Origin: Streptomyces sp. NBC_00358 | GTDB taxonomy: Bacteria > Actinomycetota > Actinomycetes > Streptomycetales > Streptomycetaceae | DNA: 64,000 nt | Assembly (NCBI RefSeq): GCF_036099295.1 | Contig: NZ_CP107976.1 | Span: 1,116,001 to 1,180,000 of the forward strand | Direction: 5' to 3' | In this document: in pieces, positions 8,309 to 15,874 of the stretch | Position numbering within the stretch: the first letter of the stretch is position 1 | Layout of the letters: each line of letters starts with the position of its first letter | The notes under the pieces: generated by a model | The model's database searches: none | Seen by the model: the letters and a program-made list of their open reading frames with translations, nothing else | Told to the model about the DNA's origin: nothing | Position numbers and translations under genes: made by a program

Positions 8309-8693
8309 GTCGAATACGAAGCTGCTGCCGCTGCTGGAGCCCGCCGACCAGGCCGTGGAACCGTGCTGCCCGCCGCTCACCGAGCGCCCCTTCACCGCCG
8401 AGGAGGCGGAAACGGCCGCGCGGATGTTCAAGGCACTCGGTGATCCGGTGCGGCTGCGGCTCTTCTCCGCCGTGGCCTCGCACGAGGGCGGCGAGGCCTG
8501 CGTGTGCGACATCTCCGACGTCGGGGTCTCCCAGCCGACGGTGTCCCACCACCTGAAGAAGCTCAAGGAAGCCGGCCTGCTCACCTCGGAGCGGCGTGGC
8601 ACCTGGGTCTACTACCGGGTCGAGCCGTCCGTGCTGGCCGCGATGGGGAAGCTGCTGGGCGGCGCTGCCACGCCCTCGCCCGGGCTCGGCTGA
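8307..8693 (+). CDS. arsR: ArsR family arsenic-responsive repressor
   Basis: A 128-residue winged-helix repressor. The metalloid site in helix 3 is clear: GEACVCDISD, the C-V-C pair seen in arsenite-sensing ArsR proteins, with another cysteine pair (CCPPL) near the N-terminus that could complete a three-coordinate As(III) site. The recognition helix is VSQPTVSHHLKKLKEAGLLTSERRGTWVYYRV. ATG 8307 is used. It is transcribed divergently from the ArsO-like/arsI/MFS operon; when arsenite binds, the repressor should leave the shared promoter. A short stem-loop lies between it and the convergent CDF-like gene. Confidence 0.9.
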   Translation: MSNTKLLPLLEPADQAVEPCCPPLTERPFTAEEAETAARMFKALGDPVRLRLFSAVASHEGGEACVCDISDVGVSQPTVSHHLKKLKEAGLLTSERRGTWVYYRVEPSVLAAMGKLLGGAATPSPGLG

Positions 8694-8758
8694 CTCCCGC
8701 TCACCGCCGGCCTCTCACCAGTGACCCGCGAAGAGGGCCGAGGAGATCACGGGGTGCT

Positions 8759-8777
8759 CGCCGGCTTCGCGCCGGCG
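8759..8777. terminator. Putative bidirectional terminator
   Basis: CGCCGGC and GCCGGCG form a 7-bp stem around TTCGC. It lies between the convergent arsR and CDF-like genes. There is no U-tract, as is usual in Streptomyces. Confidence 0.4.
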
Positions 8778-8818
8778 GGGGCCACGACCGGGCCGACGGA
8801 CGGACCGACCAACGTCAC

Positions 8819-9418
8819 TCAATGGTCGCTGGAGAAGATCTCCCGGACCTCGCGGGCGGCGTAGTGGACCAGCACGAACCCGGCCAACGGATCGGCCCAC
8901 CAAAGGCCCCAAAGCGCGTTCAGCACCAGGCCGACCAGGACGGCCGCCGCGAGCAGACCGTCGATGAGCGTGACCCGCCCCTCCGTCCTGAGGACCGGGT
9001 TGTCGAGCGCGGCACCGGTGCGGGCCTTGCCCGCAGCCAGCGAGAACATCACCGCCGCGGTCACCGCCGTCCAGACGATCCCGAGCGACGAGTGGTGTGG
9101 GTGGAAGCCCGTGACCAGTACGAACGTGGACTGCACGAGCAGATAGACCGCCAGCAGCGCGAAGCCGATCCCGATCAGCCGCAGCGCACGCCTCTGCCGC
9201 TCCTCACCCGTTCCCGAGAGCTCCCAGAGCACCACGGTCGACGCGCCGATCTCGATCAGCGAGTCGAGGCCGAAGCCGGCCAGCGCCACCGAGCGTGCGG
9301 AGATCGCGGCCACGGCAAGCACCACGATGCCCACCACGTTCCAGCCCAGGGTGGCGTATTCGAGGGCGCACCCACGACGGAGCAGGGTTCGGCGGGAGAT
9401 CTCGTTCACGTCGGTCAC
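8819..9418 (-). CDS. CDF-like cation transporter (membrane domain only)
   Basis: A 199-residue membrane protein. GTG 9418 is preferred because GGGAGGAT stands about seven bases upstream. Six hydrophobic segments match the cation diffusion facilitator fold. TM2 carries the acidic residue in AGFGLDSLIEIGAS and TM5 that in TLIDGLLAAAV, but the usual histidine of the H-x-x-x-D pair is not in place. The C-terminal cytoplasmic metal domain of full-length CDF proteins is absent. It ends with VREIFSSDH. It lies inside the arsenic island, after the aquaporin gene on the same strand with a 190-bp gap. Divalent metal transport is the family role; use of arsenic is not supported. Confidence 0.7.
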   Translation of the reverse strand: MTDVNEISRRTLLRRGCALEYATLGWNVVGIVVLAVAAISARSVALAGFGLDSLIEIGASTVVLWELSGTGEERQRRALRLIGIGFALLAVYLLVQSTFVLVTGFHPHHSSLGIVWTAVTAAVMFSLAAGKARTGAALDNPVLRTEGRVTLIDGLLAAAVLVGLVLNALWGLWWADPLAGFVLVHYAAREVREIFSSDH

Positions 9419-9608
9419 CAGGCGATCCTCCCAGCGCGCCCTCCAGCACTGGCCGCCACCCCAAGCCCAGACGCATGCACCCTCACCTGCGCTCTTCGGC
9501 GAGCGAGAGCAGGAGTGGCGGCGCCGGCCGAGCCACCACGTTCCGGCGGCGAGCACGGCCCGACCGCCGCCGAATCACTACGACTCACCACGACCCGGGT
9601 TGTCCGCG

Positions 9609-10412
9609 TCATCCGGCGGGCTGCTCGGCTCCGCGTCGGCCGGGCATGAAGATGAGAGCCACCAGCGCCAGCCCCACCACGGCTCCGATGACCTGCATGC
9701 CGATGAACCCGGGGACCGCGCCGGGGGCGATGCCCGCGAAGGTGTCGGTGAAGGCGCGGCCGATCGTCACCGCCGGGTTGGCGAAAGACGTGGAGGAGGT
9801 GAACCAGTAGGCGGCACCGATGTACGAGGCGACCGCGACGGGGGCGAAGCGCAGGCGGTCGGTGCGGGCCAGGCCGAAGATCAGCAGGATCAGCCCGGCC
9901 GTCGCGACGACCTCGCCCAGCAGCAGATGCCCCGCCGAGCGGTCGTGCGTGGACCATTTCACCAGAGGCTCACCGAACATCGCGTCGGCCACGACGGCTC
10001 CCACGATCGCGCCGACGATCTGGGCGGGGACGTAGGCAGCCGTCTCGCGCAGGGTGACTCCGGCGCCGCCGCGGCGGGCGGTCCACCACTCGGCCAGGGT
10101 GACGACCGGGTTGAAGTGCGCCCCGGAGACCGGTCCGAGCAGGGCGATCAGGACGCCGAGGCCGAAGACGGTGGCGGTGGAGTTGGCGAGCAGTTGCAGG
10201 CCGACGTCCGGGGTCAGCTCGGTGGCCTGGATGCCGGAGCCCACCACGATGGCCACCAGGGCCGCGGTGCCGACCAGTTCGGCCGCCACCTTGGCGATCA
10301 GCGGGGGCGCCTGGGGCGGAGTGGCACCCGGGGCGGGCTGCGGCGCGACAGCGGCGGGAGCCGTGGCGGTTCCCTCGGTGCCGTCGTGCTCGGTGGCCTC
10401 GATGGCGGTCAA
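9609..10412 (-). CDS. MIP family aquaglyceroporin, arsenic-associated (AqpS-like)
   Basis: A 267-residue channel with a proline/alanine-rich cytoplasmic N-terminus (about 1-37) and six helices with two half-helices. The first pore motif is HFNPVVT (the usual NPA is NPV) and the second is FANPAVTIGRAF. The selectivity-filter arginine is kept in the latter. Members of this group in ars operons (AqpS of Sinorhizobium) let arsenite formed by ArsC flow out of the cell. Its neighbours here are an ArsR (37 bp upstream, same strand) and an arsC reading away. No ArsB or ACR3 pump is present, so this channel is a good candidate for the arsenite exit route. Confidence 0.85.
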   Translation of the reverse strand: MTAIEATEHDGTEGTATAPAAVAPQPAPGATPPQAPPLIAKVAAELVGTAALVAIVVGSGIQATELTPDVGLQLLANSTATVFGLGVLIALLGPVSGAHFNPVVTLAEWWTARRGGAGVTLRETAAYVPAQIVGAIVGAVVADAMFGEPLVKWSTHDRSAGHLLLGEVVATAGLILLIFGLARTDRLRFAPVAVASYIGAAYWFTSSTSFANPAVTIGRAFTDTFAGIAPGAVPGFIGMQVIGAVVGLALVALIFMPGRRGAEQPAG

Positions 10413-10449
10413 CAGGACTCCTCGGTACGGGTCGCCGCAGGGGCGGGGA

Positions 10450-10764
10450 TCAGGGGCAGGACCGCTTGACGTTGTTCTCGGCGGTGGCGCGCGCGGTCTC
10501 CGCCAGGTCGGCGAACTGGCCCGCGAGGGAGGCGATGACGTCGGGTTTGAGCCGGTAGTAGGTGAACCGGCCGCACGGCTCGGTGTCCACGATCCCGGCC
10601 TCGCGCAGCACCTTCAGATGGTTGGAGAGGTTGGTCTGCCTGGCCCCCGTCTCCTCGATCAGGTGCGTGCTGCACAGCGTCTCCCTGGCGAGCAGGGTGA
10701 CGATCTGGAGCCGCAGCGGGTCGGCCAGCACCCGCATCAGATCAGTGTCGACCGGCGTCATCAT
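10450..10764 (-). CDS. arsR: ArsR/SmtB family repressor (second copy)
   Basis: A 104-residue winged-helix protein, shorter than the first ArsR of this island. The helix-turn-helix is RQTNLSNHLKVLREAGIVDTEPCGRFTYYRL. Candidate metalloid ligands are the cysteines in ETLCSTHLIEE, DTEPCGRF and the terminal KRSCP, a pattern different from the C-V-C protein at 8307, so the two repressors probably sense in different ways. Two ATG codons in tandem open the frame; the first is used. It heads the operon with the aquaporin and faces the arsC genes on the other strand, so it probably controls both. Confidence 0.85.
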   Translation of the reverse strand: MMTPVDTDLMRVLADPLRLQIVTLLARETLCSTHLIEETGARQTNLSNHLKVLREAGIVDTEPCGRFTYYRLKPDVIASLAGQFADLAETARATAENNVKRSCP

Positions 10765-10781
10765 GGGCTGATACTCTCACA

Positions 10782-10811
10782 TCATTCCAGACTGATACCA
10801 GCATGGAGTGA
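10782..10811. promoter_or_regulatory. Candidate operator of second ArsR
   Basis: TCATTCCA (10782-10789) and TGGAGTGA (10804-10811) form inverted arms with one mismatch, between the divergent arsR and the arsC remnant. CTGATAC occurs twice nearby. Placement suggests repressor binding; not proven. Confidence 0.35.
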
Positions 10812-10847
10812 TTCTTGGGACTCGCAGCCCCACGCAGGTGGGGACCC

Positions 10848-11051
10848 ATGCTGACCGACGAGGTCGTGCGGGCCGCCGGCATCGCCATCACGATGGGGTG
10901 CGGGGACGTCCGCCCGGTCGTACCCGGCCGCCGCCGCCTGGAGCGGCCCGTGACGGACCCCGAAGGCGCCCCGACGGCCGTCGCCCGCGGGATTCGGGCC
11001 GGGATCGACGCCCACATCACCGAACCGCTCGACTCCATGCGGATCAACTGA
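10848..11051 (+). pseudogene. Degenerate arsenate reductase fragment (arsC remnant)
   Basis: A 67-codon frame aligning to the second half of the intact arsC that follows: LTDEVVRAAGIAITMGCGDVRPVVPG against LTTEAVQASDYVITMGCGDACPVFPG, and a matching end (RAGIDAHI against KTRVEALI). The N-terminal half with the catalytic C-x5-R loop is missing, and the second redox cysteine of CGDAC is an arginine. It cannot work as a reductase. A ribosome-site-like GGTGGGG precedes the ATG, so it might be translated. It is most simply a decayed duplicate of arsC or the relic of an earlier arsC between arsR and the present gene. Confidence 0.75.
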
Positions 11052-11108
11052 ACTTCCCGTCCCGCAGCGTCCGCTCAACCCGCTCGATCACTCGCAAAGG
11101 AAGAACCC

Positions 11109-11528
11109 ATGTCCTCCAGCCCGCTCGCCTCCGTGCTCTTCGTCTGTGTCCACAACGCCGGGCGCTCGCAGATGGCCGCCGGATTCCTGAACAACCTCGC
11201 GGGCGACCGGATCGAGGTCCGCTCCGCCGGCTCGATCCCGGGCGACCAGGTCAACCCGGCCGCCGTCGAGGCCATGAAGGAAGTCGGCGTCGACATCGCC
11301 GACGCCGAGCCGAAGATCCTCACCACCGAGGCCGTCCAGGCCTCCGACTACGTCATCACCATGGGATGCGGCGACGCCTGCCCGGTCTTCCCCGGCAAGA
11401 AGTACCTCGACTGGGCCCTCGAAGACCCGGCCGGCAAGGGCGTCGAGTCCGTCCGCCCGATCCGCGACGAGATCAAGACCCGCGTCGAGGCGCTGATCGC
11501 CGAGATCGACGCGAAGCGGGGGGCGTGA
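11109..11528 (+). CDS. arsC: Arsenate reductase, low-molecular-weight phosphatase type
   Basis: A 139-residue cytoplasmic enzyme that reduces arsenate to arsenite using thioredoxin or mycothiol-linked electrons. The phosphatase loop C-x5-R is VCVHNAGRSQ at about residues 12-20. The redox cysteines are in MGCGDACPVF (about 80-90), and the DP motif that supplies the catalytic aspartate is in LEDPAGKG. The ribosome site AAAGGAAG lies eight bases before ATG 11109. Its TGA overlaps the GTG of a thioredoxin reductase stub, the order found in Streptomyces arsC-arsT operons. The reaction product is a substrate for the aquaporin exit route and the sensing signal for both ArsR proteins. Confidence 0.92.
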   Translation: MSSSPLASVLFVCVHNAGRSQMAAGFLNNLAGDRIEVRSAGSIPGDQVNPAAVEAMKEVGVDIADAEPKILTTEAVQASDYVITMGCGDACPVFPGKKYLDWALEDPAGKGVESVRPIRDEIKTRVEALIAEIDAKRGA

Positions 11529-11578
11529 CGTCCGTGACGGACACCGGCGTACGCGAGGTCATCGTCGTCGGATCATGA
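11525..11578 (+). pseudogene. 5' stub of thioredoxin reductase (arsT-like), 17 codons
   Basis: Starting at a GTG that overlaps the arsC stop, the frame reads VTSVTDTGVREVIVVGS and then stops. That is the exact opening of a flavoprotein reductase up to the middle of its GxGPAG FAD motif, as expected of arsT after arsC. The stop codon lies at the point where the convergent beta-galactosidase gene ends (overlapping region 11573-11578). The rest of the reductase is not in the window. This looks like a recombination or deletion joint at the right edge of the arsenic island. Confidence 0.65.
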
Positions 11579-13600
11579 GTCCTTCCCTCGGGGTTCCCTC
11601 ACCACCGCGATCTCGCCCGGGTCGACCCGTACCGAGCCCGACAGGGGCTTGCCTGTGAGGAGTTCGGTGGAGCCGGGTGGGACGGGGATCTCCGCTCCGG
11701 TGCCCGCGTGATCGATGAGGAACACGTAGTCGGCGTCCCGGCCGCGTCGGCGGACGGATTCCACGCCCGGAGGGGTGTCGCCGGCGTCGGGGACTTCGGC
11801 CTCGGTGCGGATGCGGTGCAGCAGGGCGGTGAGCGTCTCCGGGTCGGGCAGGGTCGCCAAGTACCAGGCGGTGCCTGGTCCGTGGGTGTTTCTCGTCACG
11901 GCGGGGACTCCGGCCAGGGGTCCGTCCGTGTAAGTGGCGACCGCTTCCGCGCCGTTCAGGCGCATCCGCTCCGACCACAGGCCGGCCGTCGCGCCCGGGG
12001 GCACCTGGCCGCTCAGTCCGGCGGACTCGCCGGGCAGGAGGGGGAACAGCTCGTCGCTGCGGACGCCGAGGAGTTCCCGGAAGGCGCCCGGGTAACCGCC
12101 CAGCCTGACATGGCAGTTCTCGTCGACGGCGCCGCTGTGGAAGCCGATGGCGAGGGTGCCGCCGCGCTCGACGTGGCCGGTCAGGTTCGCGGCGCCCGCC
12201 TCGTCGACCAGGTAGAGACTCGGGGCGAGGACCAGTCGGTAGGCGGAGAGGTCCGCGTCGGGACGTACGAAGTCCACGGCCACGCCGGAGCGCCAGAGCG
12301 GCTCGTACCAGGCGCGCACGAGGTCCTTGTAGCGGAGTTCACAGCTCGGCTGCGACGGGAGTTCCAGCGCCCAACGGGCGTTCCAGTCCCAGACGATGGC
12401 GACCTCGGCCGCGCCGGTGCTGCCGCGTACCTCGGCCAGGGCTCTCAGGTCGGCGCCGAGACGCACCACGTCCTGCCAGATGCGGCTGTCCGTGCCCGCG
12501 TGCGGGAGCATCGCCGAATGCCACTGTTCGGCGCCCGCCTTGGCGGCCCGCCACTGGAAGTAGGCGATGCCGTCGGCCCCGTGGGCCACGTGGGCGAGGG
12601 CGTTGCGCCGCATTTCGCCGGGGACCTTGGCCCGGTTGACGGGCTGCCAGTTCACGGCGCCGGTGGAGTGCTCCATGAGCAGCCACGGTCCGCCGGCCAG
12701 CGACCGGGTCAGGTCCCCGCAGAGCGCGACGTCGATCTCGGAGGCCGGGTCGGCGGACATCAGGTAGTGGTCGTTGGAGACGACGTCCAGTTCCGGGGCC
12801 CACCGCCAGTAGTCCAGCGCGTCGAAGGTGTCCATCACCATGAAGTTGGTGGTGGCCGGTGTCGACGGGGCGGCCGTGCGCAGTACGTCCCGTTCCGCCG
12901 TGTACAGGGACAGCAGTTCGTCGGAGCAGAAGCGCCGCCAGTCCAGTTGGTGGGTGGGATTGGGGACGGCGCCGGTGGCGCGGGGCGGCAGGATCTCGTC
13001 CCAGTCGTAGTACCACTGGCTCCAGAAGGTGGTGCCCCAGGCGTGGTTGAGGGCCGCCAGGTCCTCGTAGCGCTCGCGGAGCCAGCGCCGGAAGGACTCG
13101 GCGCTCGTGTCGCAGTAGCAGGCCGCGTTGTGGCAGCCGTACTCGTTGTGGATGTGCCACATCACCACGGCCGGGTGATCGGCGTACCGCTCGGCGAGCG
13201 CGCCCGTGATGCGCAGGGCGGCCTCACGGTAGGCGGGGCTGCTCGGGCAGAACGTCTGCCGGCTGCCGTACGAGAGCCGGCGGCCGTCGCGGTCCGTCGG
13301 GAGCGCCTCCGGGTGGGCCCGGAAGAACCATGCCGGTGGCGCGGCCGTCGGAGTGGCCAGGTCGGCGGCGATGCCGTTCTCGTGGAGGAGGTCCAGGAGC
13401 CGGTCCGTGCGGGTGAAGTCGTACGTCCCCGCGGAGGGTTCAAGGAGTGCCCAGGAGAAGATGCCGACGCTGACCATGGTGACGCCGGCCTCGCGCATCA
13501 GGCGCATGTCCTCGGCCCAGACCTCCTCGGGCCACTGCTCGGGGTTGTAGTCGCCGCCGTAGACGATGCCGGGGACGGAGAGGGTGCGTTCGGCGGTCAT
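11573..13600 (-). CDS. Beta-galactosidase, GH42
   Basis: A 675-residue cytoplasmic glycosidase with the typical opening GIVYGGDYNPEQWPEEVWAEDM. The acid/base glutamate is in WHIHNEYGCHN and is followed by the cysteine cluster (CHNAACYC) that binds zinc in many GH42 enzymes. The nucleophile glutamate is in LLMEHSTGAVNWQP. The (beta/alpha)8 barrel is followed by the trimerisation domain and a small C-terminal beta domain. Its ATG overlaps the stop of the alpha-galactosidase gene (ATGA). It is the last gene of an operon that imports and cuts galactosides. No signal peptide is present, so it acts on sugars brought in by the ABC transporter. Confidence 0.92.
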   Translation of the reverse strand: MTAERTLSVPGIVYGGDYNPEQWPEEVWAEDMRLMREAGVTMVSVGIFSWALLEPSAGTYDFTRTDRLLDLLHENGIAADLATPTAAPPAWFFRAHPEALPTDRDGRRLSYGSRQTFCPSSPAYREAALRITGALAERYADHPAVVMWHIHNEYGCHNAACYCDTSAESFRRWLRERYEDLAALNHAWGTTFWSQWYYDWDEILPPRATGAVPNPTHQLDWRRFCSDELLSLYTAERDVLRTAAPSTPATTNFMVMDTFDALDYWRWAPELDVVSNDHYLMSADPASEIDVALCGDLTRSLAGGPWLLMEHSTGAVNWQPVNRAKVPGEMRRNALAHVAHGADGIAYFQWRAAKAGAEQWHSAMLPHAGTDSRIWQDVVRLGADLRALAEVRGSTGAAEVAIVWDWNARWALELPSQPSCELRYKDLVRAWYEPLWRSGVAVDFVRPDADLSAYRLVLAPSLYLVDEAGAANLTGHVERGGTLAIGFHSGAVDENCHVRLGGYPGAFRELLGVRSDELFPLLPGESAGLSGQVPPGATAGLWSERMRLNGAEAVATYTDGPLAGVPAVTRNTHGPGTAWYLATLPDPETLTALLHRIRTEAEVPDAGDTPPGVESVRRRGRDADYVFLIDHAGTGAEIPVPPGSTELLTGKPLSGSVRVDPGEIAVVREPRGKDS

Positions 13601-14937
13601 GCGGCCCCTCCCGAGGACAGCAGGCGGCGGGTGGTGGCCACGCCCCACTCGTCGAGGGACAGCAGGCGGTCGCTGGACGCCATCAGGCCGCCCGTCGCCT
13701 CGACATGGGCCGCCCAGCGTTCCCGGGTCTCGACGGCGGGGCGGGCCATCAGGCAGTCGGGGTCGTTGATCCACAGGCGCCGGTGCTGCCATTGACGGCC
13801 GGCGCCGGTGAACTCGGCGGCGTCCTGGCCGGGTTGGCTGTAGTCGTCGGCCTCGGGGCGCCGGTGCGGTGCCGTGTCGGGGCTGACCCGCATGGCGTCG
13901 AACAGGCCGGTGGACGGGAGGATCGGCGCACCGCAGCCGAGCAAGTAGGCGTCGGGGCCGATGGCTTCACGGATCAGGGCGATACCGGCTCGGTAGGCGG
14001 TCAGCGCGTCGGCGCCCGAGTGCCGTACGCCGTCCAGGGCGCCCGCGTAGAGGAAGTCGGTCTTGAAGTAGTCGTATCCCTCGGCGCGCAGGGTGGCGAA
14101 GACGTCGGCCAGATGAGCGGCGGCCTCGGGGTGCGTGGTGTCGAGTGCGTACAGGTCGTGGTCCCAGTTGTGGCCCGCGTGCGAGGGCTCGCCCTCGGCG
14201 TCGCGGACCAGCCAGTCGGGGTGCCGGGCGGCGAGTTCGCTGTGGGGGGCCACCAGGAACGGCGCCGTCCAGATTCCCGCCCGCCGGCCGCGCGCGCGGA
14301 TGGCGTCGGCGAGGGCGGCGCGGGAGCGGAAGCGGCCGGAGAGGGTGAGCCAGTCGCCCAGCGCGCTCTGGTAGCCGTCGTCGATCTGGACGACGTCGAC
14401 GGGCAGGTCGAGGGTGTCCATCGCGCGGAGGTTCTCGTGGATGTCGTCCTCGGTGACGGCGGTGAAGTACTCGTACCAGGAGCACCAGACCGTCGGCGCG
14501 GGCCGCGGCGCGGGCAGTCCGAGCCCGTCGGCCCAGGCGGCGAGCACGCCCTGGATTCCGTCCGGTCCGGGGTGGGCCGACTCCGTGACGGGGCCGTCGG
14601 CGCTGACTTCGGCGCGGCCGTCCCGGACGGTCAGCCGGATCGACGGGACCGAGGCGGTCGGATCCGCGGCCGCCCACAGCCGGACCGGGGAGCCGTCGCC
14701 CGGGTCGAGCGCGAGCAGTCCCTCGCCCTGGAAGGTCCCGGGTGGCACGGTGCGGCCGGGCCGGTAGCAGACCGTCGCCCAGTTGGCGTCGGCCGGGCGG
14801 TACGGGGTGTCGTCGAGGGCGTAGGAGCCGCTGGGGCTCCAGGACTGCCAGCCCTCCTCGTGGACCCGTGCCGTGCGCGGGTCCACGGGCACGGAGGCAA
14901 CCGGGGTGAAGGATGTGGGCACGTCGTTCTCTTTCAC
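13597..14937 (-). CDS. Alpha-galactosidase, GH36-type (short form)
   Basis: A 446-residue glycosidase. The N-terminal part (about 1-145) is a shortened beta-sandwich and the barrel follows from TVWCSWYEYF. The nucleophile aspartate is in YDYFKTDFLYAG and the acid/base aspartate in DAMRVSPDTAP, matching GH36/GH27. At 446 residues it is clearly shorter than the usual 700-residue GH36 enzymes. The start is GTG 14937; GTG 14922 is an alternative. It overlaps the beta-galactosidase gene by four bases and follows the permease by 40 bp. It probably hydrolyses terminal alpha-galactose from oligosaccharides such as melibiose or raffinose. Confidence 0.85.
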   Translation of the reverse strand: MKENDVPTSFTPVASVPVDPRTARVHEEGWQSWSPSGSYALDDTPYRPADANWATVCYRPGRTVPPGTFQGEGLLALDPGDGSPVRLWAAADPTASVPSIRLTVRDGRAEVSADGPVTESAHPGPDGIQGVLAAWADGLGLPAPRPAPTVWCSWYEYFTAVTEDDIHENLRAMDTLDLPVDVVQIDDGYQSALGDWLTLSGRFRSRAALADAIRARGRRAGIWTAPFLVAPHSELAARHPDWLVRDAEGEPSHAGHNWDHDLYALDTTHPEAAAHLADVFATLRAEGYDYFKTDFLYAGALDGVRHSGADALTAYRAGIALIREAIGPDAYLLGCGAPILPSTGLFDAMRVSPDTAPHRRPEADDYSQPGQDAAEFTGAGRQWQHRRLWINDPDCLMARPAVETRERWAAHVEATGGLMASSDRLLSLDEWGVATTRRLLSSGGAA

Positions 14938-14977
14938 GTGAAGCCGCCTGACTCTTTCAAGTGGAGCTGTCTCCGTC

Positions 14978-15874
14978 TCAGCCCTTGTTGGCGCCGAGGG
15001 TCAGACCGCTGACGAACTGCCGCTGGAGCGCGAAGTACACGACGAGCGTGGGAATCGCGGTGAGCAGGGCGCCGGAGGCCACCAGGTTGGGGTCCGTGAA
15101 GTACTGGCCGGAGAGGTTGTTCAGGGCCGAGGTGATCGGCATGTTCTCGCCGGTCGAGATCAGGACGAGCGCCCAGAAGAAGTCGTTGTAGATCCAGATC
15201 GACAGCAGGGTCGCGAGGGCCGCCATCGCCGGCTTGCACAGCGGCAGGGTGATCTGCCAGTACAGCCGCCACACCGACGCTCCGTCCACGAGCGCGGCCT
15301 CGGTCAGCTCGTGCGGCAGCGAGCGCATGTAGTTGCTCAGCACGAACGCGCAGAACCCGGACTGGAACGCCACGTGGATCAGCACCAGGCCGAGCGCGGA
15401 GTCGTACAGCTTGCCGCTCGCCGTGATGCCCGGCAGGTCGGTGAGCAGGTACATCCGGTACAGCGGGGTGATGATGACCTGCTGCGGGAGCAGGTTGCCC
15501 GCCGTGAAGACCAGCAGCAGCGCGAGATTGACGCGGAAGTCGAAGCGGCTGACGTAGAAGGCGACCATCGAGGACAGGAACAGCGTCAGCAGGACGGCCG
15601 GCACCGCGATCAGCAGTGTGTTGACGAAGTAGTGCGTCATGTCCGACTGTTCGAACGCGTTCTTGAAGTTGTCGAAGTTCAGTGTGTCCGGCCAGGACAC
15701 ATAGCCCTTCGCGCTGGTCTCGCCGTACGGGCGCAGGGCCGAGAACATCGCCCACAGCAGCGGGGCGAGCCAGGCCAGGGCGGTGCAGGCGAGGAAGACG
15801 TGCAGCAGCACGCGGGCGGGGCGGACGGGCGCCCGCTGCCCCCGCCCGCCGGCCGCGAGGGTGGGGGCGCTCAC
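14978..15874 (-). CDS. Carbohydrate ABC transporter permease (MalG type)
   Basis: A 298-residue inner membrane protein with six helices. The cytoplasmic coupling loop is present as EAALVDGASVWRLYWQITLPLCKPA (EAA motif), where it contacts the shared ATPase. The start is GTG 15874, whose GTGA overlaps the stop of the first permease. It is second of the pair of permeases that form the sugar channel. No ATPase gene is in the operon; Streptomyces sugar importers normally share the MsiK ATPase encoded elsewhere. Confidence 0.9.
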   Translation of the reverse strand: MSAPTLAAGGRGQRAPVRPARVLLHVFLACTALAWLAPLLWAMFSALRPYGETSAKGYVSWPDTLNFDNFKNAFEQSDMTHYFVNTLLIAVPAVLLTLFLSSMVAFYVSRFDFRVNLALLLVFTAGNLLPQQVIITPLYRMYLLTDLPGITASGKLYDSALGLVLIHVAFQSGFCAFVLSNYMRSLPHELTEAALVDGASVWRLYWQITLPLCKPAMAALATLLSIWIYNDFFWALVLISTGENMPITSALNNLSGQYFTDPNLVASGALLTAIPTLVVYFALQRQFVSGLTLGANKG

